This document shows positions 63,765 through 64,000 of a stretch of DNA of 64,000 nt, in pieces. Numbering within the stretch: the stretch's first letter is position 1; the number at the start of each line of letters is the position of its first letter. The position numbers were made by a program, and so were the translations under genes. Under the pieces are notes generated by a model, which did no database searches, was not told the origin of the DNA, and was given only the letters and a program-made list of their open reading frames with translations. Source of the stretch: CAVVJA01 sp963801715 (GTDB lineage Bacteria > Actinomycetota > Actinomycetes > Mycobacteriales > Jatrophihabitantaceae); assembly GCA_963801715.1 (NCBI GenBank), contig CAWDGB010000015.1, positions 1 through 64,000 on the forward strand, given 5' to 3'.

Positions 63765-64000
63765 CTAACCGGCCATGGCGCCGACGGTAGACGTCGTCAG
63801 TTCGGATCGGGTCTGACGCGCCTGGCGATGACGCGTGAGGTGCTTGACGACGTAAGCCGCGTCCGCACCGGCACCGCCGACCAGCATCGACCGCATCGAT
63901 GACTGGAAGCTGAGCCCAGTGAAGTAGAGCCCGGGCGCCGACTCGACGACACCGCGGCGTTCGATCGGCCAGCCGTCGTCACCGACGATGGGAAGCTTGA
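63765..64000 (-). CDS. FAD-dependent oxidoreductase/monooxygenase, C-terminal part
   Basis: The minus strand enters the window coding PIVGDDGWPIERRGVVESAP, then GLYFTGLSFQSSMRSMLVGG and AGADAAYVVKHLTRHR, stopping at 63765. GLYFxGLxFQxxxxSMLVGGAGxDAxYVV is typical of the last FAD-contact segment of flavin-containing monooxygenase-like enzymes (CzcO group). The N-terminal two thirds lie outside the window. Confidence 0.8.
   Translation of the reverse strand, partial: KLPIVGDDGWPIERRGVVESAPGLYFTGLSFQSSMRSMLVGGAGADAAYVVKHLTRHRQARQTRSELTTSTVGAMAG

Noticed and set aside
1..64000. CRISPR array, rRNA operon or restriction system
   Set aside because: No regularly spaced identical repeats of 25-40 bp, no rRNA segments and no recognisable nuclease-methylase pair; the methyltransferase at 2398 is a small-molecule type.

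Overview
The window is high-GC DNA from an actinobacterium (Actinomycetota). The evidence is a sigE-rseA-htrA-tatB envelope-stress block with mrp nearby, an actinobacterial Flp/Tad pilus cluster, coenzyme F420 genes (fbiA, fbiB), a SigC-like sigma factor, a 91-residue HU protein, and frequent GTG starts with 4-bp stop/start overlaps. I cannot fix the order or genus; a non-mycobacterial, F420-producing lineage is my best inference.

Region 1 (1-14529) is accessory DNA. The edge holds the start of an IS481-type transposase. From 344 to 14529 lies a composite integrated element in a tRNA-Ala(GGC) gene. A 43-bp copy of the tRNA 3' end sits at 344-386, the intact tRNA at 14487-14559, and an intact tyrosine integrase with an excisionase-like gene next to it. 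The interior is largely decayed: a frame-broken MobF relaxase-helicase (TraA type), a second truncated integrase beside a tRNA-Gly(TCC) fragment, and stubs of a NarK transporter, an alanine-dehydrogenase-like enzyme, an amidohydrolase and a DUF6326 protein. Two intact-looking cargo genes are a methyltransferase and a DUF4386 protein.

Region 2 (14775-28800) begins the chromosomal backbone: HU, then a minus-strand operon from a membrane zf-HC2 anti-sigma-like protein through CopC-CopD, YcnI, PCu(A)C and SCO1 to a MauE/DoxX protein and a DsbA-like oxidase. It is divergent from a SigC-like ECF sigma gene, which suggests a copper/thiol-redox regulon. UppP, secreted and regulatory enzymes, and tmRNA follow.

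Region 3 (28863-40016) carries a CYTH-CHAD protein and then a long co-directional minus-strand run: tadA-tadB-tadC-flp-tadE/G, two secreted proteins, prfB, ftsE, ftsX and smpB. Region 4 (40090-51818) holds a large LuxR-type ATPase regulator, a ferredoxin reductase, acyl-CoA dehydrogenase, a CitE-like lyase, an EamA exporter, a soluble MgtE_N/CBS protein and a MarR regulator. Region 5 (51890-64000) holds mrp, tatB, htrA, rseA, sigE with a good candidate autoregulatory promoter, a PLP decarboxylase, an O-methyltransferase, and F420 genes in which fbiB carries a Nudix domain in place of the usual nitroreductase domain.

Many conserved genes across the whole window, including fbiA, are broken by single-base frameshifts, several of them in short C or G runs. 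I read most of these as probable sequencing indels rather than true pseudogenes, except where long internal segments are missing.
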